Positions 1-11,966 of a DNA stretch of 64,000 bases are shown here, piece by piece; position 1 is the stretch's first letter; each line of letters begins with the position of its first letter. Made by a program: the position numbers and the translations under genes. The notes under the pieces are model-generated. The model saw only the letters and a program-made list of their open reading frames with translations, did not search any database and was not told the origin of the DNA. This stretch comes from Actinomycetospora chibensis (GTDB lineage: Bacteria; Actinomycetota; Actinomycetes; Mycobacteriales; Pseudonocardiaceae). The stretch is from NCBI RefSeq assembly GCF_028737215.1, contig NZ_JAQZAM010000004.1, positions 307,669 to 371,668 on the forward strand. Direction: 5' to 3'.

Positions 1-972
1 GTGGTGCACGGCCGGATCGGGCTCGCGAGCGTGGTGCTCGGCGGCACCGTCGGAGCGCCGCACGCCTGGCTCACCGGCTTCACGGCGGCGCTGCGTGCCG
101 CGCCGCCCCTCGATCCCGGGCCCGGAGCGGCGCCGCCCCACCCGGCCGACGACGTCGCCGCCCTCGGCCGCACGCTCGGCGCCGTCCTCGACCCGGCCGC
201 GCCCGCAGCGCCGGCCCTCGAGCACGCCCTGGGCGATATGTCCGCCGGGAAGATCGCCGCCCGCACGGCCGCCGAGACCCTCGCCCGCGTCGCCGAGGCA
301 CTGCGCCATGTCGACGACGACGAGACCGGCATCGTCCCGCTCGTGGTCGCCGCGTCGGCCGTGGCCGCCGCGACCGCCGCGTCCGTCGCCTCTCCCCAGG
401 TCCCCGCGCCGCGGGACCGGGAGCGTCTGCCCGCACGGTTCGGCCGGCGCGCACGCCTGGCCGGGCGCGGCGTCCAGCTCGCGGCCCTCGGCGGCGCCGC
501 GCTCACGGTCGCCGCGGCGTCCGGGATCTTCCTCTGGGCCGCCGAGGACCCCGGGACGCCGCGCGAGGCCGGGGTGTCCGACCAGACGACGCCGGCCCGG
601 CCCGTGGCGCCGCCGGTCGCGGTCGCCCCGCCGGGGTCCTCGGGCCCGGACGGCGCGGGGTCGTCCGAGGCGTCCACCTCCCAGGACGACGACGGCGAGG
701 ACACCGAGGTCCGCGAGACCTCGTCGCCCGGCTCCCACTCCAGCCCCATCACCAGCGACGTCACGACGCTGCCGGCCCCGCCCGTCGTCCCGCCGACCGT
801 GCCCCCGACCGTGCCCCCGACCGTGTCGCCCACGGTGTCCCCGACGGTGTCGCCGACGACCACCCCCACCACCGGGCCGACGACCGGGCCGACCACTGGG
901 CCGACCAGCACCACCACGACGCCCGTCGCACCCCGCACCGCGAGCACCCCCGCCACCCTCGCCGCGCCCTGA
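1..972 (+). CDS. membrane protein with Ser/Thr/Pro-rich extracellular tail, probably 5'-truncated
   Basis: The reading frame is open from the first base, so the true start may lie outside the window. Residues 1-110 are Ala-rich. The stretch around residues 45-100 (DDVAALGRTLGAVL, then a long helix ending in AETLARVAEAL) resembles the end of a protein-kinase C-lobe, but no kinase catalytic motif is visible. One transmembrane helix lies at about 156-178. After it come about 145 residues of low complexity with PPTV, SPTV and GPTT repeats, expected outside the membrane. A truncated Ser/Thr kinase-like receptor is a guess; a generic anchored protein is equally possible. Confidence 0.6.
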   Translation: MVHGRIGLASVVLGGTVGAPHAWLTGFTAALRAAPPLDPGPGAAPPHPADDVAALGRTLGAVLDPAAPAAPALEHALGDMSAGKIAARTAAETLARVAEALRHVDDDETGIVPLVVAASAVAAATAASVASPQVPAPRDRERLPARFGRRARLAGRGVQLAALGGAALTVAAASGIFLWAAEDPGTPREAGVSDQTTPARPVAPPVAVAPPGSSGPDGAGSSEASTSQDDDGEDTEVRETSSPGSHSSPITSDVTTLPAPPVVPPTVPPTVPPTVSPTVSPTVSPTTTPTTGPTTGPTTGPTSTTTTPVAPRTASTPATLAAP

Positions 973-990
973 TCCCCGGCGCCCGCCTCT

Positions 991-1066
991 GAGCGGGGGC
1001 ACACGGAGCGGGGGCACACGGAGCGAGGGCACACTGGTCGGGGGCACACTGGTTCGAGGGGCACAC
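991..1066. repeat. five tandem 15-bp repeats (GAGCGGGGGCACACG type)
   Basis: Five head-to-tail copies lie between two genes: 991-1005 and 1006-1020 are identical, 1021-1035 and 1036-1050 differ at a few positions, and 1051-1066 has one extra base. Every copy keeps G-rich sequence followed by GGCACAC. The array ends about 60 bp before the MFS start, so it sits in that gene's promoter region. Unequal spacer sequence expected of a CRISPR is absent. Confidence 0.85.
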
Positions 1067-1127
1067 TTGGCCGCCGGGCCACCCCGTGGCCCCGTGTCCC
1101 CGAGCAGCGAGGGAGCTCCCCAGCCCC

Positions 1128-2450
1128 ATGGGTGCCGCACCGCAGCGGAACCGCACCCCCGAGGACCCGACTCCCGACGCCGACTCGTCCGCCGCCTCGC
1201 CCGCCGCGCGACCGTCGCTGCCCTGGGAGGTCTGGGCCCTGCTGGCGGGCAGCTTCCTGGTCGCGGCCGGGTACGGCATCGTCGCGCCGGCCCTGCCGGT
1301 GTTCGCGCAGAGCTTCGGGGTCGGGGTCACCGCCGCGTCGGCGGTGGTCAGCGCCCTGCCGGTGATGCGCCTGCTGTTCGCGCCGGTGTCGGGGCGTCTG
1401 GTGGCCCGCACGGGCGAGCGCACGATGTACCTCACGGGTCTGCTCGTCGTCGCCGCGTCCACCGGAGCCTGCGCGCTGGCCACCAGCTACACCCAGCTGC
1501 TGATCTTCCGCGGGCTCGGCGGCATCGGGTCGACGATGTTCACCGTCTCGGCGTTCTCGCTGATGTTCCGGCTCGCCCCCGACGGACGGCGCGGGCAGGC
1601 GAGCGGGCTGTTCACCGGCGCGTTCCTCCTCGGCGGGGTCACGGGCCCGGCCTTCGGCGGCGTGCTGGTCACCGTCGACCTGCGCGCGCCCTTCATCGTC
1701 TACGCGCTCGCCCTGGTGCTCGCGACGCTCGTCGTCGGCACGCTCCTGGCCCGCTCCACGCACGTCGGCGCACGGCCCCGGGACCCCGACGCGACCACGT
1801 TGACGATCAGCGCGGCGCTGCGCAGGCCGACCTACCGCGCGGCGCTCGTCTCGAGCCTCGCCACCGGCTGGGCCGTGCAGGGCGTGCGCGTCGGCCTGCT
1901 CCCGCTCTTCGTGGCCGTCGCCCTGGGGCGCGAGCCGCTGTGGGCGGGGATCGCCCTCACGGTGTTCGCGGTGGGCGACGGGCTGGTCCTGCTCGCGACC
2001 AGCGGCCTGTCCGACCGCCGGGGCCGGCGCCCCGTGGTCATCGCCGGGCTCGCGCTCGTGGCTGCGGGCACCGCCTCGCTCGCCCTGGCCACGCTGCCGG
2101 GCACCGCCGGCCTCGTCGTGCTGCTCGCCGCCTCCGCCGTGGCGGGCGCCGGGGCCGGCCTGCTCCAGCCCGCGCAGGGCGCCGCCGTCGCCGACATCGT
2201 CGGGTCGCGGCGCTCCGGGGGCCCCGCGCTCTCGGGGTTCCAGATGGCCGCCGACGTCGGGTCGATCGTCGGTCCGGTCGCGGCCGGCGCGCTGGCGGAG
2301 AACGCGTCGTTCGGCGGGGCGTTCGTGCTCAGCGCGTCGATCGCCCTCGTCGCCCTCGTCGTGTGGGCCCGGGTGCCGTCGGGGAGCGGTCCGGCGGGCG
2401 ATCCGGCCGGAGGTTCGTCGGGGGAGGACGCGGGCACCCGCCGCGCATGA
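1128..2450 (+). CDS. MFS transporter, drug-efflux type
   Basis: This is a 440-residue major facilitator with about 12 predicted helices. It has an MFS motif A-like loop (SGRLVARTGERTMY) after helix 2 and SDRRGRRP between helices 8 and 9. A substrate cannot be named; the general look is a proton-driven multidrug exporter. The ATG at 1128 was chosen over an upstream GTG at 1086 because a GAGGGAG element lies about 14 bp before it and the hydrophobic domain follows a short polar tail. Its stop overlaps the photolyase start (ATGA), so the two are probably co-translated. Confidence 0.85.
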   Translation: MGAAPQRNRTPEDPTPDADSSAASPAARPSLPWEVWALLAGSFLVAAGYGIVAPALPVFAQSFGVGVTAASAVVSALPVMRLLFAPVSGRLVARTGERTMYLTGLLVVAASTGACALATSYTQLLIFRGLGGIGSTMFTVSAFSLMFRLAPDGRRGQASGLFTGAFLLGGVTGPAFGGVLVTVDLRAPFIVYALALVLATLVVGTLLARSTHVGARPRDPDATTLTISAALRRPTYRAALVSSLATGWAVQGVRVGLLPLFVAVALGREPLWAGIALTVFAVGDGLVLLATSGLSDRRGRRPVVIAGLALVAAGTASLALATLPGTAGLVVLLAASAVAGAGAGLLQPAQGAAVADIVGSRRSGGPALSGFQMAADVGSIVGPVAAGALAENASFGGAFVLSASIALVALVVWARVPSGSGPAGDPAGGSSGEDAGTRRA

Positions 2451-4021
2451 CCCGCCGCGCCGGGGACGTGTCGGACGGCGTCCCAGATGGTGTGACCGAC
2501 ACCCACGCCCACGGGATCGACGCCGCCCTCGAGGGTGTCGACCCGACCGCGCCGCTGTGGGTCTTCGGGGACCAGCTCGGCCCCGCGGTGCACGGGCTGC
2601 CCCAGCACGCCGAGCGCGACGTCGTCCTCGTCGAGTCCTCGGCCGTGCTGCGCCGCAGGCGCTACCACCGCCAGAAGCTGCACCTGCTGCTCTCGGGGAT
2701 GCGCCACCTCGACGACGAGCTCGGCGACCGGTCCACCTACCACCGCACGACGACCTACCGCGAGGCGCTGGAGAAGGTCGGCCGCCCGGTGGTCGTCCAC
2801 CAGCCGACGTCGCACACCGCCGTCGAGTTCGTCGAGAGCCTGCGCGCGGAGGGGCTGGTGGAGGCGGTGCTCCCGTCGACGACGTTCGCCCGGCCCCGCG
2901 CGGAGTTCGAGTCGTGGGCCGGCGAGGACTCGTCGTTCACGATGGAGAACTTCTACCGCAACCAGCGACGACGCTTCGACGTGCTGATGGAGGGGGAGTG
3001 GCCGGTCGGGGGGAAGTGGAACCTCGACCACGACAACCGGGAGTCGCCGCCGAAAGGCGCGCAGACCCTGGGCGTGACCGACCCCTGGTGGCCGACCGAG
3101 GACGAGATCGACGCGCAGGTGCGGGACGACCTCGACGGGATGGACCTGCCGACCGTCGGCGCCGACGGACCGCGTCTGTTCGCGGTGACGCCGGACGAGG
3201 CCCGCACGGCGCTGCGCCACTTCATCGAGCACCGGCTCGACACGTTCGGGCCCTACGAGGACGCGATCCTCTCCGGCGACCCGTGGATGGCGCACTCGCT
3301 GCTCTCGGTGCCCCAGAACCTCGGCGTGCTGCACCCTCTCGAGGCCGTGCACGCCGCCGAGCAGGCGTACCGCGACGGCGAGGCGCGCCTGAACTCCGTC
3401 GAGGGCTTCGTGCGCCAGATCCTCGGGTGGCGCGAGTACATCTGGCACCTGTACTGGCACTTCGGCAAGGGCTACTCGACGCGCAACGAGATGGACCACC
3501 GGACGGCGCTGCCGACGTGGTGGACCGAGCTCGACGGCGACGCCGTCAGCGCGGCGTGCCTCTCGGAGACCCTCAAGGGCGTGCGCGACCGCGGCTGGGT
3601 GCACCACATCCCGCGGCTCATGGTGCTGGGCAACCACGCCCTCCAGCGCGAGTACCGGCCGGGCGCCCTGTCCGAGTGGTTCACGACGTCGTTCGTCGAC
3701 GGCTTCGCGTGGGTGATGCCGCCCAACGTCGTGGGGATGAGCCAGCACGCCGACGGCGGGAAGCTCGCGACGAAGCCGTACTCCTCGGGCGGCGCCTACA
3801 TCAACAAGATGAGCGACCACTGCGGCGACTGCGTCTTCGACCCCAAGGTGCGGGTGGGGGAGAAGGCCTGCCCGTTCACCGCCGGCTACTGGCAGTTCGT
3901 GCACCGCCACCAGGACCTGCTGCGCGCCAACCAGCGCACCGCCCGGGCCGTCGCCACCATGGACCGGCTCAAGGACCTCGACGCGGTCCTGGAGCAGGAG
4001 AAGGGCCGCACCGACTTCTAG
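2447..4021 (+). CDS. iron-sulfur bacterial cryptochrome/(6-4) photolyase (PhrB/CryPro family)
   Basis: This 524-residue FAD-dependent enzyme belongs to the PhrB family (deoxyribodipyrimidine photolyase-related), which repairs UV (6-4) photoproducts in light. The N-terminal alpha/beta domain starts at WVFGDQLGP. The C-terminal FAD domain carries GWREYIW and GFAWVMPPNVVGMSQHADGG. Cysteines at 371, 459, 462 and 475 have the spacing 88, 3 and 13, which matches the four [4Fe-4S] ligands of Agrobacterium PhrB as I recall them. The ATG overlaps the MFS stop by four bases; a GTG at 2491 is an alternative start. Repair specificity is inferred from the family. Confidence 0.93.
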   Translation: MTRRAGDVSDGVPDGVTDTHAHGIDAALEGVDPTAPLWVFGDQLGPAVHGLPQHAERDVVLVESSAVLRRRRYHRQKLHLLLSGMRHLDDELGDRSTYHRTTTYREALEKVGRPVVVHQPTSHTAVEFVESLRAEGLVEAVLPSTTFARPRAEFESWAGEDSSFTMENFYRNQRRRFDVLMEGEWPVGGKWNLDHDNRESPPKGAQTLGVTDPWWPTEDEIDAQVRDDLDGMDLPTVGADGPRLFAVTPDEARTALRHFIEHRLDTFGPYEDAILSGDPWMAHSLLSVPQNLGVLHPLEAVHAAEQAYRDGEARLNSVEGFVRQILGWREYIWHLYWHFGKGYSTRNEMDHRTALPTWWTELDGDAVSAACLSETLKGVRDRGWVHHIPRLMVLGNHALQREYRPGALSEWFTTSFVDGFAWVMPPNVVGMSQHADGGKLATKPYSSGGAYINKMSDHCGDCVFDPKVRVGEKACPFTAGYWQFVHRHQDLLRANQRTARAVATMDRLKDLDAVLEQEKGRTDF

Positions 4022-4037
4022 CCTGTCGCGCCGAGGA

Positions 4038-4061
4038 GGGGCGCTCCGGGGGTCGCGCCCC
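4038..4061 (+). terminator. G+C-rich hairpin after the photolyase gene
   Basis: GGGGCGC at 4038-4044 pairs with GCGCCCC at 4055-4061 over a 10-base loop. There is no T tract. It lies 17 bp past the photolyase stop and before the tRNA, so a weak terminator or processing element is plausible. Confidence 0.35.
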
Positions 4062-4107
4062 CCCCGGGTCGTCGGGTGTTCATCGGCGTGTACCGTTTCC
4101 CGGCGTT

Positions 4108-4180
4108 GGGGCTGTGGCGCAGCTGGTAGCGCATCACACTGGCAGTGTGAGGGTCAGGGGTTCGAGTCCCCTCAGCTCCA
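4108..4180 (+). tRNA. tRNA-Ala, anticodon GGC
   Basis: A full 73-base cloverleaf can be folded. The acceptor stem GGGGCTG pairs with CAGCTCC. The D stem is GCGC/GCGC with the loop AGCTGGTA. The anticodon loop CTGGCAG lies in a TCACA/TGTGA stem, and the T arm is AGGGG/CCCCT around TTCGAGT. Acceptor pair 3-70 is G-T in DNA, giving the G3:U70 wobble that marks alanine tRNAs. The discriminator is A73 and the CCA tail is not encoded. Confidence 0.97.
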
Positions 4181-4192
4181 CCCATGCACGAG

Positions 4193-4225
4193 AGGACCGT
4201 CGCCCGCGGGGCGGCGGTCCTTTTT
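4193..4225 (+). terminator. Rho-independent terminator after tRNA-Ala
   Basis: AGGACCG at 4193-4199 pairs with CGGTCCT at 4215-4221. The stem continues inward through GCCC/GGGC-type pairs, and TTTTT follows at 4221-4225. It is the only classical stem plus T-run terminator I found in the window. Confidence 0.9.
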
Positions 4226-4386
4226 CGTGGTTCCACCAGGTCACGTCGCCGCCTACGACCGATCGTCGTTGAAGCGCTCACCCGGCGAGCCACAGGGCCG
4301 CACGGCGGTTACGATCCCTCTCGTCCGCACGTGCGGCCTCCATGGCCGCCGGGGTGGAGGAGACCCATCGTGAGCAGGAGGCCCTC

Positions 4387-8211
<3,825 letters not shown>

Positions 8212-8215
<4 letters not shown>

Positions 8216-9090
8216 CCCGGGTCGTCGTCGCGGGCTCGCGGGTGCGCAGCGAGCGCTCCGAGATCGAGACCCGCCCGCTGGTCGACGCGCTCGCTGCCCG
8301 GGGTGTCGACGCCACCGACGCCCCGTGGGACGACGACGCCGTCGACTGGGGCGGCGCCGACCTCGTCGCCGTGCGCACCACCTGGGACTACACCGAGCGC
8401 CGCGACGACTTCCTCGCGTGGGCGGGTGGCGTCGACGCCACCACCCGGCTGGTCAACCCGCTCGCCGTGCTCACCTGGAACAGCCACAAGCGCTACCTCG
8501 CCGAGCTCGCCGAGGCCGGGGTGCCGGTGGTGCCGACGACCCTGCTCGACGCCGGTTCGGCGGTGCCCGACGACCTCGGGTCCGGCGCCCTCGTCGTCAA
8601 GCCCGCCGTCTCCGCGGGCGGTCGCGGCACGCACCTGGGCACTTCGCAGGACCTGCACGACACGGTCGCCGACCTGCTCGCGGGCGGCGACGTGCTCGTC
8701 CAGCCCGCCGTCGAGAGCATCGGGCGCGACGGCGAGGTGTCGTTGATCAGGATCGGGGCGACGTGGTCGCACGCGGTGCGCAAGCTCCCGGCCGCCGGCG
8801 GCTTCCTCGTCCACGAGAAGCACGGTGGGGTGCTCGAGGACCACACCCCGACGAGCCGCGAGGTCGAGGTCGCCGAGGCCGCCCTCGCGCAGGCCCCGGC
8901 GGCCCCGGACACTCTCGTCGCGGCCCGCGTCGACCTCGTGCGCCTCGACGGCGAGCCGGTCGTGATGGAGCTCGAGCTCATCGAGCCCGAGCTGTTCCTC
9001 CGCCGCGCCCCGGGCGCCCCGGACCGCCTCGCCGAGGCCCTCCTCGCCGTCGTCCGAGGTACGGGGTTGTCAGCGTGGGGGCCACGCTGA
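8212..9090 (+). CDS. ATP-grasp family protein (RimK/glutathione-synthase-like)
   Basis: This 292-residue protein has ATP-grasp features: RTTWDYTERRDDFLAW near residue 60, VVKPAVSAGGRGT near 125 (first nucleotide-binding lysine and glycine loop), VLVQPAVESIGRDGEVSLI, and VMELELIEPELFL for metal binding at the end. Such enzymes join a carboxylate to an amine or thiol through an acyl phosphate. The substrate is not known. It is the last gene of the ctaD-serB-PTH2 chain. A 54-bp dispersed repeat covers its last 23 bases. Confidence 0.75.
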
Positions 9091-9121
9091 CGTACCACGT
9101 CAGGAAATCCACCACGATCAC
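9068..9121 (+). repeat. 54-bp dispersed palindromic repeat, copy A
   Basis: The element starts with an imperfect palindrome (TGTCAGCGTGGGGGCCACGC followed by TGAC) and contains GACGT...ACGTC and GGAAA. It matches the reverse strand of 11909-11962 at 44 of 54 positions. It overlaps the last codons of the ATP-grasp gene and ends 12 bp before the dinG stop, in a tail-to-tail gap. REP-like by placement and structure. Confidence 0.75.
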
Positions 9122-9133
9122 CGGAGGCCGGGC

Positions 9134-11221
9134 TCAGGCGCCCCGCAGCCGCTCCAGCGCCCCACGCACGACCGCCGGGTCCTGCGTGCTCCAGAACGGC
9201 GGCAGCGAGCCGCGCAGGAAGCCCCCGTACTGCTTCGTCGCCACGCGCGAGTCGAGCAGCGCGACCACCCCACGGTCGCCGGTCCCGCGCAGCAGCCGCC
9301 CCGCCCCCTGGGCGAGCAGCAGCGCGGCGTGGGTGGCCGAGACGGTCAGAAAGCCGTTGCCACCCCGGGCGTCCACCGCCCGCTGACGGGCGGAGACCAG
9401 CGGGTCGTCGGGGCGCGGGAACGGGATGCGGTCGATCATGACGAGCTGCAGCGACTCGCCGGGCACGTCGACGCCCTGCCACAGCGACAGCGTCCCGAAC
9501 AGCACGCTCTCGACGTCGGCGGCGAACTTCGTCACGAGCGTGCCCGTCGCGTCGTCGCCCTGGCAGAGCACGGTGCCGTCCCAGCGGGTGCGCAGGTCCT
9601 CGGCGGCCTGCTTGGCGGCCCGCATCGAGGAGAACAGCCCCAGCGCTCGGCCGCCCGCGGCGCGCACGAGGGCCTCGATCTCGTCGAGGCACGCCGGCGA
9701 CAGCCCGTCGCGTCCCGGCGGCGGCAGGTGCCGCGCCACGTAGAGGATGCCGGCCTTGCCGTGCGCGAACGGCGAGCCGACGTCGAGGCCGTGCCAGACG
9801 AGGTTGGTCGCGGGGTCCCTATCGGCGTGCTGTGTTGGATCGTGCCCCGAGCCGTCGTCGGGGACGGGTTCGGTGATGGCGCGGTCCCCGGTCGAGGCCG
9901 GCAGGCCCCACTGCCGCGCCAGGGCGTCGAACGAGCCCCCGAGCGCGAGCGTCGCCGACGTCAGCACCACCGTCGAGCGCCCGAACAGCCGGCTCGCGAG
10001 CAGCCCGGCGACCGAGAGCGGCGCGACGTGCAGAGCGCGCGTCCGCGTGGAGTTCCGCTCGGTCTCGGAGCACCACACGACGTCGGGGCGGGTCGCCGGG
10101 TCCTCGCGGTCGAACGCGGTGAGCAGCCGCCCGGCGACGTCGTGCACCTCCTCGACCAGGGCCAGAGCGAACTTCCGTGCCGTCGCGTCGTCGTCGCGGC
10201 CGCCCTTCTCCCGGTCGGGACCGAGCGCCTGCCGGCACGACCAGGACGCGTCGCGGATCCCCGTCAGCATCCGCCCCACGCCCTCGGGCAGGCGCTCCCA
10301 GCGTCCCGGGACGACCTCGGCGAGCACGGTGTCGAGACCCTCGCCCGCGTCGAGCAGCGCGTCGGAGAGCGCCTGGTCGACGAGCTTCCCGCAGCGGCGC
10401 GCGGCGGCGCTCACGGCGGCCGCGGTGAGCTCGCCGGTGGCCACCGAGGTCACGCGGTCGACGAGGTTGTGCGCCTCGTCGACGACGACCACGTCGTGGT
10501 CGGGCAGCACCGCGCGCCCCTCGATGGCGTCGATCGCGAGCATCGCGTGGTTGGTGACGACGACGTCGGCGCTGCCGGCGGCGCGGCGCGCGTGCTCGGA
10601 GAAGCAGTCCTCGGCGACGGGGCAGCGCGAGGCGCCGAGGCACTCGCGGGCGGACACCGACACCTGGCGCCACGCGCGGTCCGTGACGCCGGGGACCAGC
10701 TCGTCGCGGTCGCCGGTGGTCGTCTGCTCTGCCCACTCGTGCAGCCGGGTGACCTGGCGGCCCAGCGCGGAGACCTGGAAGGGGTCGAACAGCTGCTCGT
10801 CGCCGGGGTCGTCCGCGGCCGCCTGGGCCCCGCTCTCGATCTTGTGCTTGCAGAGGTAGTTGGCCCGGCCCTTGAGGATCGCGAACGTCGGCTCGCGGCC
10901 GAGCACCGGCTGGAGGGCCTTGGTCAGGCGGGGGAGGTCGCGGTCGACGAGCTGGGTCTGCAGGGCGATCGTCGCGGTCGACACGACGACGGCCTGCTCG
11001 GACTCGAGCGCGTGCCGGATCGCCGGCACGAGGTAGGCCAGGGACTTCCCCGTGCCCGTCCCGGCCTGCACCGCCAGGTGCTCACCCGTGCGCAGTGACC
11101 GTTCCACCGCGCCCGCCATCTGCTGCTGGCCCTCGCGCTCGCTGCCGCCCAGGGCCGACACCGCTGCGGCGAGCAGCTCGGCCACCGGGGGCGGGCCCGT
11201 CGCCGTGCTCGTCTGCCCCAC
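9134..11221 (-). CDS. dinG: ATP-dependent DNA helicase, DinG/XPD-like with iron-sulfur cluster
   Basis: This is a 695-residue superfamily 2 helicase acting 5'-3' on DNA in repair. It shows Walker A AGTGTGKS near residue 55, the DEAH box VVVDEAHNL, and the C-terminal helicase motifs QGVDVPG and AHAALLLAQGAGRLLR. Cysteines in NYLCKH, ARECLGA, SRCPV and EDCFS are placed as the [4Fe-4S] ligands between Walker A and the DEAH box. Start is GTG. It corresponds to Rv1329c of M. tuberculosis, upstream of pncB and clpS there too. Confidence 0.92.
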   Translation of the reverse strand: MGQTSTATGPPPVAELLAAAVSALGGSEREGQQQMAGAVERSLRTGEHLAVQAGTGTGKSLAYLVPAIRHALESEQAVVVSTATIALQTQLVDRDLPRLTKALQPVLGREPTFAILKGRANYLCKHKIESGAQAAADDPGDEQLFDPFQVSALGRQVTRLHEWAEQTTTGDRDELVPGVTDRAWRQVSVSARECLGASRCPVAEDCFSEHARRAAGSADVVVTNHAMLAIDAIEGRAVLPDHDVVVVDEAHNLVDRVTSVATGELTAAAVSAAARRCGKLVDQALSDALLDAGEGLDTVLAEVVPGRWERLPEGVGRMLTGIRDASWSCRQALGPDREKGGRDDDATARKFALALVEEVHDVAGRLLTAFDREDPATRPDVVWCSETERNSTRTRALHVAPLSVAGLLASRLFGRSTVVLTSATLALGGSFDALARQWGLPASTGDRAITEPVPDDGSGHDPTQHADRDPATNLVWHGLDVGSPFAHGKAGILYVARHLPPPGRDGLSPACLDEIEALVRAAGGRALGLFSSMRAAKQAAEDLRTRWDGTVLCQGDDATGTLVTKFAADVESVLFGTLSLWQGVDVPGESLQLVMIDRIPFPRPDDPLVSARQRAVDARGGNGFLTVSATHAALLLAQGAGRLLRGTGDRGVVALLDSRVATKQYGGFLRGSLPPFWSTQDPAVVRGALERLRGA

Positions 11222-11311
11222 GACGGTTCAGACTACGAGCCGGGCCGATCGGTTCCCTCGGGACGCACCGGATTCACGGGCCCGGCTCCCACCGCAGCCG
11301 GTCGTAGGCGG

Positions 11312-11881
11312 TCAGCGCGGCGTCCCGGTGAGCGCGACCCCGGCGCCGGCCATCTCCTCCTGCGCGCGGGCGGTGGTGCGCGGCAGGACGCCGGCGGTGA
11401 GGTCGAGGCGCACGGTGGTCGCGAAGCCCGCGCGCACCGCGTCGAGCGCCGTCGCCCGCACGCAGTGGTCGGTGGCGATGCCGACGACCTCGACGGCGTC
11501 GACCCCCCGTGCGCGCAACCACGGCGCCAGCGGCTGCCCGTCGGTGGCGTGGCCCTCGAACGCGGAGTACGCCGCCACGAACTGGCCCTTCGAGAAGACC
11601 TCCTCGAGGCGGTGGACGTCGAGGTCGGGGTGGAACGCCGCGCCGGCGTGCCCGACGCGGCAGTGCGGCGGCCAGGTGTCGACGAAGTCGGGCGTCGACG
11701 AGAAGTGGTCGCCCGGGTCCTCGTGGTAGTCGCGGCTGGCGACGACGTGCGCGAACCCGCGCCCGTCGGTCGCGAGGAACCGGCTGATCGCCGCGGCGGT
11801 CGCGGCCCCGCCGTCGACCCCCATGGAACCGCCCTCGCAGAAGTCGAGCTGCACGTCCACCACGATCAGCGCGGTCGTCAT
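11312..11881 (-). CDS. pncA: nicotinamidase/pyrazinamidase
   Basis: The enzyme hydrolyses nicotinamide to nicotinate for NAD salvage, feeding the neighbouring PncB. It has 189 residues. The catalytic triad is D9, K98 and C140 (TDHCVRA); metal ligands are D51, H53, H59 and H73. All are shifted by exactly two positions from M. tuberculosis PncA. It lies 85 bp downstream of pncB on the same strand, with a dispersed repeat in the gap. In M. tuberculosis pncA is elsewhere (Rv2043c), so it is an addition to the conserved block here. Confidence 0.95.
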   Translation of the reverse strand: MTTALIVVDVQLDFCEGGSMGVDGGAATAAAISRFLATDGRGFAHVVASRDYHEDPGDHFSSTPDFVDTWPPHCRVGHAGAAFHPDLDVHRLEEVFSKGQFVAAYSAFEGHATDGQPLAPWLRARGVDAVEVVGIATDHCVRATALDAVRAGFATTVRLDLTAGVLPRTTARAQEEMAGAGVALTGTPR

Positions 11882-11908
11882 GCTCTCGAGCCTAGGCGCG
11901 CGCCGTGG

Positions 11909-11962
11909 GTGATCGAGGGGCCTTTCCGGACGTCGAACGTCAGCATGGCCCCCGGGCTGACA
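11909..11962 (-). repeat. 54-bp dispersed palindromic repeat, copy B
   Basis: Read on the minus strand this matches 9068-9121 at 44 of 54 positions, including the palindrome TGTCAGCCCGGGGGCCATGC followed by TGAC and the GGAAA motif. It fills most of the gap between the pncB stop (11967) and the pncA start (11881), so it would be transcribed between the two genes. Confidence 0.75.
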
Positions 11963-11966
11963 CGGG

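Noticed and set aside
991..1066. Array considered as a CRISPR
   Set aside because: Units are only 15 bp and have no unique spacers. No cas gene is present.
95..2446. Photolyase frame open far upstream of 2447
   Set aside because: This part is an Arg/Pro-rich shadow of two other genes. The family begins right after the ATG at 2447.
1832..3910. 692-residue open frame on the minus strand
   Set aside because: Antisense shadow of the MFS and photolyase genes. High G+C suppresses stops in antisense frames, and no protein family is visible.
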